Source: Cohnella pontilimi
Lineage (GTDB): Bacteria; Bacillota; Bacilli; Paenibacillales; Paenibacillaceae
Length of the DNA stretch: 64,000 bases
Direction: 5' to 3'
NCBI RefSeq assembly: GCF_005049045.1
Contig: NZ_SUPK01000003.1
Span: 186,001-250,000, forward strand
This document shows positions 48,866 through 56,777 of the stretch, piece after piece. The translations under genes were made by a program, and so were the position numbers. Positions within the stretch are counted from its first letter, which is position 1; every line of letters begins with the position of its first letter. Below the pieces are notes generated by a model. That model saw nothing but the letters and a program-made list of their open reading frames with translations. It made no database searches and was not told where the DNA came from.

Positions 48866-50233
48866 TCAACTACTTCTCATCGTAAACTGCGATATGTCGG
48901 CGATTTCGGTAGCCCATTTTAGCGTTTGCCTTCCAATGCAGCAATATTCAACACCAGCAGCTTTCATCAGACTAATCTCGTAACAATTCCTGCCGTCAAT
49001 CACGATGGCTGTCTTCATAAACTTTCGAAAATTAACTGCATCATAATTCTTCACATCATCCCACTCAGTTAAGATAAAACAAACATCAGTCCCTCTAATT
49101 GTCTCATCAATGCTTTCATAGTACTCAATGCGATTGATGCCGCTCACATCGCTTCGCTCCATCAGCCTTTTAAAATTTTCGATACCGACAGGATCAAAGG
49201 CCTTAACCCTTGCTCCTTCCTCCAATAAGATTGGAATGTTTACCAATGAAGGTGCTTCACGCAAATCATCAGTGCCGGGCTTAAATGTCAAACCAAGTAT
49301 TGATACAGTCAATCCCTGGAAGGTGTCGTAGTATTTTCTTGCTTTTTTGATGAGTTTTAATTTTTGCTGTTCATTTACTTCGATAGCTGCTTTAACAGTT
49401 TTCAATTCATAATCGTTCATATTAGCAAGCCAATGAAGGGCTTTTGTATCTTTAGGGAAGCAACTTCCACCGTAGCCAATGCCGGCACTCAAAAACTTAT
49501 TTCCAATTCGTGGATCAAAACCCATTCCCTTCGCTACATCCTGTACATCGGCACCGATAATCTCACAAAGGTTTGCTATCTCATTTATATAGGAAATCTT
49601 AAGAGCCAAAAAGTCATTCGAAGCATATTTCACCATCTCCGCACTTCTTCTATCTGTTACTAAAATTGGTGCATCGAACTCCTCAAAAATTGTGCGTATA
49701 ACTTTTTCTGCAATTTCGTTTTGTACGCCGATGATAATTCGGCTGGGATTTAGTGTATCGGTCACCGCTGTACCCTGTGCCAAAAATTCAGGGTTTGAAG
49801 CTACATCGATTCTCACATCATGTCTCTTATTTTCATCAATAATCTTCTCTACCTTGTCTGAAGTGCCGATAGGAACAGTAGATTTTACTAAAACAACACA
49901 TTCATTTTCCGCTGACTCCGCTATTTCCTTAGCCACGTTGTATACATATGTGAGGTTTGCTGATCCATCCTTTTTTTCGGGTGTTCCAACAGCGATTATA
50001 ATAAGATTCGCGCTCTTATACGCATTCCGATAGTCTGTGGTATACGTTAGTCTCTCATCATTGCATACCATCATTTCTTGTAAATATCGTTCGTAAATTG
50101 GCGAAGCGCCTGCTTTAAGCATATTTATTTTATTCTCATCAACATCTACACATGTTACCTCATGGCCTTTTTCCGCCATACATACGGCCGTTACCAGTCC
50201 GACATAGCCTGTTCCCGCTACAGCTATTTTCAT
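48866..50233 (-). CDS. ugd: UDP-glucose 6-dehydrogenase
   Basis: 455 residues. Oxidises UDP-glucose to UDP-glucuronate, a precursor for acidic polymers. IAVAGTGYVGLVTAVCMAEKGHEVTCVD (NAD site), SKSTVPIGTSDKV-like segment, ASNPEFLAQGTAVTDTLNPSRIIIG, catalytic Cys in GIGYGGSCFPKDTKAL at about 255-270, and LTFKPGTDDLREAPS. With galU nearby it completes a route from Glc-1-P to UDP-GlcA. Start ATG 50233 after GGGGGTG. Its GC content is close to the AT-rich block. Confidence 0.95.
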   Translation of the reverse strand: MKIAVAGTGYVGLVTAVCMAEKGHEVTCVDVDENKINMLKAGASPIYERYLQEMMVCNDERLTYTTDYRNAYKSANLIIIAVGTPEKKDGSANLTYVYNVAKEIAESAENECVVLVKSTVPIGTSDKVEKIIDENKRHDVRIDVASNPEFLAQGTAVTDTLNPSRIIIGVQNEIAEKVIRTIFEEFDAPILVTDRRSAEMVKYASNDFLALKISYINEIANLCEIIGADVQDVAKGMGFDPRIGNKFLSAGIGYGGSCFPKDTKALHWLANMNDYELKTVKAAIEVNEQQKLKLIKKARKYYDTFQGLTVSILGLTFKPGTDDLREAPSLVNIPILLEEGARVKAFDPVGIENFKRLMERSDVSGINRIEYYESIDETIRGTDVCFILTEWDDVKNYDAVNFRKFMKTAIVIDGRNCYEISLMKAAGVEYCCIGRQTLKWATEIADISQFTMRSS

Positions 50234-50269
50234 AGCGTTGCACCCCCACATACTAATTTATTCGCTAGT

Positions 50270-51436
50270 CTATCTCGTACTCTGTGCCTTCTCCCAGAAC
50301 GGCGTTGTCTTTCCTAAGAAAATCTTATATATACCGACCCACTGTGCTGCTACTGTCACACAATAATAAAAAAATAAAACAAACGCTTTAATTTTTGTTT
50401 TAGCTATTACTTGAATGATAGCTAAAACGTAAAATGCTAATTGTCCAATAAATGCCATCGTATAAAACCACGATTGCTGTACTATGCATGCATTTGCGAT
50501 AAAAACTGAAAGGTGTGAAATCCACAAAAGATACCTGCAGGTCCTATGTCCAAAATAAAAATATGAAAACCAGTTAAATTTAAAGAAATTGAAAATCCTA
50601 ATATTAGGAAAAATATGTTTGAGAATAACACGATTCATACGCACTTTACGTCCAAATTCATCTTCGATGTTTTCTCCAGCTTTTTCATAAGCAATAGCAT
50701 CATGATTGCATATCGCTCTCTTGCCCTGTAATGCGAAAAATAGCGGCATTGCACTGTCATGACATTGAATGGGATCAAAATCATAATAATCGTTTGTTCT
50801 ACAAGCGTAGATAGCTCCGTTGCCCGCTGTTATCGTCTGTATTCTTCCTTCGAGTTCGCGGATTGCTAGGTCACTTTGCCAGTATCTCCCTTCGGAGCTA
50901 CTGACATCGCTAGCATCCTGATTTACAATTGACAGCTTCCCAGTGACATATGCAATTTCTATAGAAGTGAATGCTGCCAGCAATTCTTTTACTGCTTTTT
51001 TATCCATCAGTGAATTGGCATCCGTCATAACCAAATACTCAGTTGTAACCGTCTTTTGTGCTTCATTCTGAGCGTTCGTTTTGCCTTTGCGTTCTTTCAC
51101 TTCAAAAAGTCTTATTTTTTTGTTCTTATGTTCTTCAATAAACTGTCTTACAACCTCATTTGTTCTGTCAGTACTATTGTCGGACGAAACCAAGATTTCC
51201 ATTTTCTCTTGCGGATAATCAAGCTGCAATAAATTGTTTAACTTTTCAAGAATCACTTTTTCTTCATTATGAGCAACAACCATTATCGTGACAGTTGGTT
51301 GGTGTGAATAATCTTTTATCAGTTGTCTTGTCTTATAAAATTTACCAATCAGTTTAAGGGAAATTGGATATCCTATCATAGCCCAAAAGATAATAAAGCA
51401 ACTTATATAGAAAACAGTTATTATTAATGGTTCCAT
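50270..51436 (-). CDS. Membrane glycosyltransferase family 2 (processive type)
   Basis: 388 residues. N-terminal membrane helix (about 5-28), GT-A domain with TVTIMVVAHNEEKVILEKLNNLLQLDYP, EILVSSDNSTDRTNEVV, EYLVMTDANSLMDKKAV (D-x-N/D), AGNGAIYACRTNDYYDF and a D/E-rich acceptor region, then three to four C-terminal helices (about 295-375). Layout like hyaluronan/cellulose-synthase-like or EpsH/IcaA-like enzymes, but the QxxRW motif is not obvious (GRKVRMNRVI instead). Adds a sugar at the membrane. Confidence 0.88.
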   Translation of the reverse strand: MEPLIITVFYISCFIIFWAMIGYPISLKLIGKFYKTRQLIKDYSHQPTVTIMVVAHNEEKVILEKLNNLLQLDYPQEKMEILVSSDNSTDRTNEVVRQFIEEHKNKKIRLFEVKERKGKTNAQNEAQKTVTTEYLVMTDANSLMDKKAVKELLAAFTSIEIAYVTGKLSIVNQDASDVSSSEGRYWQSDLAIRELEGRIQTITAGNGAIYACRTNDYYDFDPIQCHDSAMPLFFALQGKRAICNHDAIAYEKAGENIEDEFGRKVRMNRVILKHIFPNIRIFNFFKFNWFSYFYFGHRTCRYLLWISHLSVFIANACIVQQSWFYTMAFIGQLAFYVLAIIQVIAKTKIKAFVLFFYYCVTVAAQWVGIYKIFLGKTTPFWEKAQSTR

Positions 51437-51455
51437 GTTCGCCTTCTCAGCTCTC

Positions 51456-52613
51456 TTATATCAAGTTATGATCCAAGGGTTTTCGTAAATCGGTGCAAGA
51501 TTTTATCGTGTTTGTAACTTTTTCTTGTTGTGCTGTAGTCATTGCAACACCTGAAGGCAAACAGATTCCTTTAAGAAATAATTCTACGGATACATCTTGT
51601 TTATGGGAAAAATACTTACATCCTCGAAATACCGGCTGTATATGCATGGGTTTCCAAATCGGTCTGGATTCTATATCCTGTTGTTCCAGTGCCCTAATGA
51701 GTGTCTCAGGTATGAGATCAATATCTTCTCGGATTTTTATTACGGTCAACCAATAATTAGGCTCTCCATTCCTGGATATAGGCATCATGGTGATAGGTAG
51801 ATCTCGTAGATATTGCGAATAGCTTTCATATATTGATTTCTTGGCGTGTATACGATCTTCTAACGAAACCAATTGACCTCTGCCTATACCAGCGCAAATG
51901 TTTGACAATCGATAATTGTAACCAATTTCCGTATGCTCATAATGTCTTACTTTTTCTCTGGATTGTGTGGACCAGAATTTCATTTTCTGAATTGCATTCT
52001 CATCGTTTGAAACAGCCATCCCACCACCTGATGTAGTAATAATTTTGTTTCCATTGAAAGAAAGGATGCCAATATCACCAAATGTTCCACATTTTTTGCC
52101 TTTATAGGTTGCCCCCAAAGCTTCAGCGGCATCTTCAATGACTGGAACGTCATATTTTCTACATATAGGAAGTAATTCATCATAATCAGCACTTTGACCA
52201 TATAAATCTACGATAATAACAGCTTTAGGCATTTTATTTTCTTTCTTTGCCCATACGAATGCCTTTTCCAATGCAATCGGAGACATATTCCATGTGTCAG
52301 GTTCTGAATCAATAAATACAGGTATCGCATTTTGATAGATTATCGGATAACAACTCCCGGCAAACGTGAGAGAGGAACAAAATACATAGTCCCCTGTACC
52401 AACTCCCAAATACTTCAAGGCCAAATGTATTGCCGCGGTTCCAGACGTCAGAGCTAGTCCATAATTTACACCAACATAGTTAGAGATCTCTTGTTCAAAT
52501 GCGTCTACATTTTGGCCTAGCGGGGCAACCCAATTGGTATCAAACGCTTCTTGAACAAATTTCATTTCATATCCGCTCATATAGGGCGGAGAGAGATATA
52601 TTCTCGTGCTCAA
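51456..52613 (-). CDS. DegT/DnrJ/EryC1-family PLP aminotransferase (EpsN/PglE-like)
   Basis: About 385 residues. Converts UDP-4-keto-6-deoxy-HexNAc to the 4-amino sugar. Starts RIYLSPPYMSGYEMKFVQEAFDTNWVAPLGQNVDAFE, the exact pattern of EpsN/PglE; PLP Lys in LSFNGNKIITTSGGGM at about 186-201; GYNYRLSNICAGIGRGQL; SRPIWKPMHIQPVF. The start is TTG 52613, preceded by GGAGGTGAT, a near-perfect anti-SD match; codons further upstream lack an initiator context. Overlaps the acetyltransferase gene by 47 nt. Confidence 0.92.
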   Translation of the reverse strand: MSTRIYLSPPYMSGYEMKFVQEAFDTNWVAPLGQNVDAFEQEISNYVGVNYGLALTSGTAAIHLALKYLGVGTGDYVFCSSLTFAGSCYPIIYQNAIPVFIDSEPDTWNMSPIALEKAFVWAKKENKMPKAVIIVDLYGQSADYDELLPICRKYDVPVIEDAAEALGATYKGKKCGTFGDIGILSFNGNKIITTSGGGMAVSNDENAIQKMKFWSTQSREKVRHYEHTEIGYNYRLSNICAGIGRGQLVSLEDRIHAKKSIYESYSQYLRDLPITMMPISRNGEPNYWLTVIKIREDIDLIPETLIRALEQQDIESRPIWKPMHIQPVFRGCKYFSHKQDVSVELFLKGICLPSGVAMTTAQQEKVTNTIKSCTDLRKPLDHNLI

Positions 52614-53250
52614 TATGATCACCTCCAAACCTTTTTTTTATTATGGCTGGTATTCCTGCTACCATTACGTCGTCAGGTACATCCTTGATTACGATTGATC
52701 CCGCCGCGACGATTACATTCTTTCCAACTTTCCGATTATTCCCTATACATGAGTTCATGCATAACCATGAACACCGTCCAATGCTAGCAGTACCGCCTAC
52801 GTGAGAGCCAGGAGAGATATGTACTCCCTCCTGGACATAACAGTCATGATCTACACTTGAGCAGGTATTTATTATGCAACCTCTCTCGATTGTGGCATCT
52901 GTATTTACAACTGCCCCTGCCATGACAATACTCCCTGCAGCAATTTTACTTCGTTTACTTACTGAACTATGAGGATGAATAATAGACGGAACATTGAATC
53001 CAGCATGCTGCAAAACAATTATAAGTTTAAGCCTCAAATCATTATTTCCGATCGCTACAAAAGCTCCATCAAAATCATTAAGGAAACGTGGAAATAAATT
53101 AAATTGACCCAGAACAGGAAAGCCTGATACTTCTTCCAAATCCTCTTTATCATCGAGAAATGCGATTCTGTCCCAAATGCCAGTCATTAAAGCAGCATCG
53201 GCTACTGTTCTACCATGTCCTCCTGCGCCTAAAATAAGTAAACCAGACAT
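52567..53250 (-). CDS. Sugar O/N-acetyltransferase (EpsM/PglD-like)
   Basis: About 227 residues. N-terminal Rossmann-like nucleotide-sugar domain (LLILGAGGHGRTVADAALMTG), then left-handed beta helix with hexapeptide repeats: IHPHSSVSKRSKIAAGSIVMAGAVVNTDATIERGCIINTCSSVDHDCYVQEGVHISPGSHVGGTASIG, with the catalytic His in SVDHDC. PglD-type enzymes acetylate the 4-amino group to make UDP-diNAc-bacillosamine. Neighbours supply the C6-dehydratase and aminotransferase for that pathway. Start ATG 53250 preferred over 53265. Confidence 0.9.
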   Translation of the reverse strand: MSGLLILGAGGHGRTVADAALMTGIWDRIAFLDDKEDLEEVSGFPVLGQFNLFPRFLNDFDGAFVAIGNNDLRLKLIIVLQHAGFNVPSIIHPHSSVSKRSKIAAGSIVMAGAVVNTDATIERGCIINTCSSVDHDCYVQEGVHISPGSHVGGTASIGRCSWLCMNSCIGNNRKVGKNVIVAAGSIVIKDVPDDVMVAGIPAIIKKRFGGDHIEHENISLSALYERI

Positions 53251-53267
53251 TTTCCGAACCACCATTT

Positions 53268-53894
53268 TCAGTTGTAATTTATCGTTTCGGACTTCCCAGT
53301 AAAAACAGGCATAGTGTTTGCTTCGGAATTGTTAATTCCCTTTCTGGTAATAACATTCCACAAAGTAAGGAATAATATTTTTAAATCCAAGCCTAAACTG
53401 ACATGATCCACGTACCAAACATCGAGTTTAAACTTTTCATCCCAACTTATATTGTTGCGACCATTTACCTGTGCCCACCCTGAAATGCCAGGGGTTACCT
53501 CATGGCGACGCATCTGTTCCGGCGTGTAAAGATGAATATACCGAGTCAATAATGGTCTTGGTCCGATAAAGCTCATTTCTCCACGAAGTATGTTATACAG
53601 CTGGGGAACTTCATCAATGCTAGTTTTTCGAAGAAAAGAACCTACTTTCGTCATTCTTTCCATGTCGGAAAGTGTGTGTCCATCCCTACTGGTTTCTACT
53701 TGCAAAGTACGAAATTTATAAATTGTAAATGTTTTGCACAACTTCCCCGTTCTCTGCTGTCTGAATAATATTGGACCTTTTGAACTACACTTGATTGCCA
53801 CTCCAGCTATGAGCATGATAGGAAAAGAGATAATTAGCAGCATGGTAGAAAAAATAAAATCAAAAGTTCTTTTTATGTTTTGATATTTAATCAC
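53268..53894 (-). CDS. Initiating phosphoglycosyl transferase (EpsL/PglC-like sugar transferase)
   Basis: 208 residues, monotopic PGT: one N-terminal hydrophobic segment (TFDFIFSTMLLIISFPIMLIAGVAI), KGPILFRQQRTGKLCKTFTIYKFRTL, the Asp-Glu catalytic pair in TSIDEVPQLYNILRGEMSFIGPRPLL, and HEVTPGISGWAQVNGRN. Transfers phospho-sugar (here probably diNAc-bacillosamine phosphate) to undecaprenyl phosphate, starting the repeat unit. Short PglC-type form without the WbaP extension. Sits between galU and the EpsM-like gene. Confidence 0.93.
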   Translation of the reverse strand: MIKYQNIKRTFDFIFSTMLLIISFPIMLIAGVAIKCSSKGPILFRQQRTGKLCKTFTIYKFRTLQVETSRDGHTLSDMERMTKVGSFLRKTSIDEVPQLYNILRGEMSFIGPRPLLTRYIHLYTPEQMRRHEVTPGISGWAQVNGRNNISWDEKFKLDVWYVDHVSLGLDLKILFLTLWNVITRKGINNSEANTMPVFTGKSETINYN

Positions 53895-53925
53895 AACATT
53901 CCACCCGTGTATTGAAATATTTGTA

Positions 53926-54810
53926 TCACCTTATACCTTCTAAATTTTGCTCCATGACTTCTGAAAAATACCTTAAAAGCTCCTGTCTTAATTCTGCCCG
54001 TTGTAAGGCAAATTCGATTGTAGTTTTAATGAAACCCAGTTTTTCGCCAACGTCATATCTAATGCCGTCAAAATTATAAGCATAAATAGCCTCACTTTGA
54101 TTCAATTCAGCAATTGCATCAGTTAATTGTATTTCTCCACCGGCACCTGGTTTTTGATTTTCTAGTATTTCAAAAATTTTAGGACTCAATATATAGCGTC
54201 CCATAATTGCAATATTTGTCGGGGCTTCATTTTTGTTAGGCTTTTCCACTAAACTATGCACACTAAAGAGGCGGTTGTTGAATTCCATTCCATCCACAAT
54301 TCCATATCTAGAAATTTGATCCTCAGCGACTCTCTGCACACCTATAATTGAAGACTTGTACCGATCATATTGATCAATTAGCTGCTTTAAGCAAGGCACG
54401 TCAGCTCTTACAATGTCATCTCCAAGCAATACTGCAAAAGGCTCATTACCAATAAAGTTTCGAGCGCACCAAACTGCATGACCGAGTCCTCTGGCTTCCT
54501 TTTGACGAATGTAATGAATATCAACGAGTCGAGAAGACTTCTGAACTTCATTCAGCAAATCGATTTTCCCTTTTTCAATTAGGTTTTGTTCAAGTTCAAA
54601 AGAATGGTCAAAATGATCTTCAATTGCCCTTTTACCTTTGCCAGTCACGATGATTATATCCTCAATCCCCGATTCCACTGCTTCTTCCACAATGTATTGA
54701 ATCGTAGGTTTATCGACAATGGGCAGCATCTCTTTCGGCATCGCTTTTGTAGCGGGAAGAAATCTCGTACCGAGACCCGCTGCTGGAATAATTGCCTTTC
54801 GCACTTTCAT
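53926..54810 (-). CDS. galU: UTP-glucose-1-phosphate uridylyltransferase
   Basis: 294 residues. Makes UDP-glucose from UTP and Glc-1-[42 protein letters not shown] (nucleotide loop), [64 protein letters not shown], and [15 protein letters not shown] are the GalU/GtaB signatures. Feeds the ugd reaction in the same operon. Start ATG 54810. Base composition is intermediate between the AT-rich block and the GC-rich flank. Confidence 0.95.
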   Translation of the reverse strand: MKVRKAIIPAAGLGTRFLPATKAMPKEMLPIVDKPTIQYIVEEAVESGIEDIIIVTGKGKRAIEDHFDHSFELEQNLIEKGKIDLLNEVQKSSRLVDIHYIRQKEARGLGHAVWCARNFIGNEPFAVLLGDDIVRADVPCLKQLIDQYDRYKSSIIGVQRVAEDQISRYGIVDGMEFNNRLFSVHSLVEKPNKNEAPTNIAIMGRYILSPKIFEILENQKPGAGGEIQLTDAIAELNQSEAIYAYNFDGIRYDVGEKLGFIKTTIEFALQRAELRQELLRYFSEVMEQNLEGIR

Positions 54811-54836
54811 TTATCTTATTCCTCCACTCGCAAGCA

Positions 54837-56681
54837 TTAAGGAACCCCGACCAACCCATAACCGACTCTCCGATGCTCCGAAGGCACCATCTCGTCCAAT
54901 ATTCCCAGCACCGACTGATGCTCCTTAAACAGCAGCGTCTCCAACCGGCGAAACTCCAGCTCCAGCTCGAAACGATTGATCTCGTTCAGCTTTCCGATAA
55001 ATATGCGGTCATGCTGAGTCGCCGCGACTTCTTCCTCAATGAACAGCAGCTCCTCGAACAGCTTTTCCCCTTGGCGAATGCCGGTGAATTCGATTGGAAT
55101 ATCGACGTGCGGTTCGAAGCCGGAGAGACGAATTAGATTCTCGGCAAGGTCAAGGATCCGGACAGGTTTACCCATATCGAGAACAAAGATTTCTCCACCA
55201 TTCGAGATGGCGCCGGCTTGAATGACCAGCTGTACGGCCTCGGGAATGGTCATGAAATACCGGACCATATCGGGATGTGTAACTGTGATGGGACCACCTC
55301 TTGAAATCTGATCCTTGAACATTGGAATTACACTTCCGCGGCTGCCCAGCACATTGCCGAAACGGACCGCGGCATATTTTGTGTTGCTTAGACCGTTCAA
55401 GCTTTGTATGTACATCTCGGCGATTCGCTTAGTGGTCCCCATGACGCTGGAAGGGTTAACGGCTTTGTCGGTGGAGATCAGAACGAATCGATCCGAGCCG
55501 AATTTGCGCGCACAATCCGCCACGTTGCGGGTACCGAAGACGTTGTTCTTGACGGCTTCAGACGGGTTTCGCTCCATGAGAGGAACATGCTTGTGAGCGG
55601 CGGCATGGAACACAACATGCGGCCGATACTCCTTGAACACTTCCTCCATGCGGCTCAAATGTTGGATGTCGGCAATGATAGGTTCCAACTGCATCTCAGG
55701 ATATTTACGTCGAAGTTCCATTTCGATGCTGTAAATGCTATTTTCGCCATGACCGAGAAGCAACAGCTTCTTGGGTGAGAAGGTTGCAATTTGGCGGCTC
55801 AACTCGGATCCGATGGAACCACCGGCGCCGGTCACCAAGACCACTTTGTCGAGCAAATACTCGGAGATTCCCTGCATATCCATCTGAATCGAATCGCGGC
55901 CGAGCAAATCTGCTACGTCCACATCCCGGATTGTCTGAACTGTGATCTTGCCGTCTATGAGGTCGATAATTCCTGGAATCATTCGGATTTTGACGCCTGT
56001 CGGTATACAAAGATTGATCAATTCTGAGAGGACTTTGCGTGGAGCCGATGGAATCGCGATAATAATTTCCTTGATATCGTGCATATCGACCAACTCTGAG
56101 ATTTGCGAACGATCTCCTAACACGGGACAACCATGTATTTGAAGTCCTTGTTTGGTAAGATCGTCGTCAATAAAGCCGATAAGCTTTCGATCCAGGAGAT
56201 TCGGACCCGATATTTCCTTGGCAATCAAGGCGCCGCAGTTTCCTGCCCCGAAGATGAGCGCGTTCGTTTTTTGATTGCCGCTCTTACTCGAATAACTGCG
56301 AAATGCCCTCCATGCAAAGCGAATTCCGCCCATTAGCAGCAGCATCATTTCCGTAGTGGCCAACGCGACAGAGAAGGGGATCCGTCTCTCCATCACAATA
56401 GAACTGATCAGATAGGAGGCACCACCGCCGATCATGACAGCTTTACCAATGGCGACAATTTCTCCAACGCTCGCGTACCTCCAGAGTCTGCGATACATCC
56501 CGAAGGCATTCATACTAACTCCGCAGATGACAATCGAAATCAAGCCGTATATCAACATTTGCGTCGTATAAGACGGCGGGATCTCCGCATCGAACCTGAG
56601 TATGTAAGACGTTGCAATACTCAATGAGACAATGGCCATATCGATGACAAACAGCAGCAACATCTTATACTTCATACTCAT
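54837..56681 (-). CDS. PglF/EpsC/CapD-type UDP-HexNAc 4,6-dehydratase, membrane-anchored
   Basis: About 614 residues. Four N-terminal membrane helices (first about 5-25), then two Rossmann parts: ALIFGAGNCGALIAKEI at about 140-156 and the SDR catalytic domain VVLVTGAGGSIGSELSRQIA at about 283-302, ending GIRQGEKLFEELLF. In long CapD-like proteins the Tyr of the SDR YxxxK triad is often altered; here the region reads SSVMGTTKRIAEMYIQ (M-x-x-x-K), as in PglF. Makes the 4-keto-6-deoxy intermediate for the EpsN/EpsM-like enzymes. Start ATG 56681 after GGAGTG; GC-rich. Confidence 0.92.
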   Translation of the reverse strand: MSMKYKMLLLFVIDMAIVSLSIATSYILRFDAEIPPSYTTQMLIYGLISIVICGVSMNAFGMYRRLWRYASVGEIVAIGKAVMIGGGASYLISSIVMERRIPFSVALATTEMMLLLMGGIRFAWRAFRSYSSKSGNQKTNALIFGAGNCGALIAKEISGPNLLDRKLIGFIDDDLTKQGLQIHGCPVLGDRSQISELVDMHDIKEIIIAIPSAPRKVLSELINLCIPTGVKIRMIPGIIDLIDGKITVQTIRDVDVADLLGRDSIQMDMQGISEYLLDKVVLVTGAGGSIGSELSRQIATFSPKKLLLLGHGENSIYSIEMELRRKYPEMQLEPIIADIQHLSRMEEVFKEYRPHVVFHAAAHKHVPLMERNPSEAVKNNVFGTRNVADCARKFGSDRFVLISTDKAVNPSSVMGTTKRIAEMYIQSLNGLSNTKYAAVRFGNVLGSRGSVIPMFKDQISRGGPITVTHPDMVRYFMTIPEAVQLVIQAGAISNGGEIFVLDMGKPVRILDLAENLIRLSGFEPHVDIPIEFTGIRQGEKLFEELLFIEEEVAATQHDRIFIGKLNEINRFELELEFRRLETLLFKEHQSVLGILDEMVPSEHRRVGYGLVGVP

Positions 56682-56723
56682 ATACGATCCCACTCCATAT
56701 CCATAACGATTTCAATTGAATTC

Positions 56724-56763
56724 AAAAAAGCAAATCCTCCTCTTGGCTAAGAGGAGGATTTGC
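56724..56763 (-). terminator. Strong intra-operon terminator after the SLH gene
   Basis: 15-bp perfect stem GCAAATCCTCCTCTT with a 4-nt loop and TTTTTT on the minus strand, 14 nt after the SLH stop and about 45 nt before the PglF-type gene start. It should greatly reduce read-through to distal genes unless an antitermination mechanism or a separate promoter operates. Confidence 0.93.
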
Positions 56764-56777
56764 TGCAAGGCTAATGA

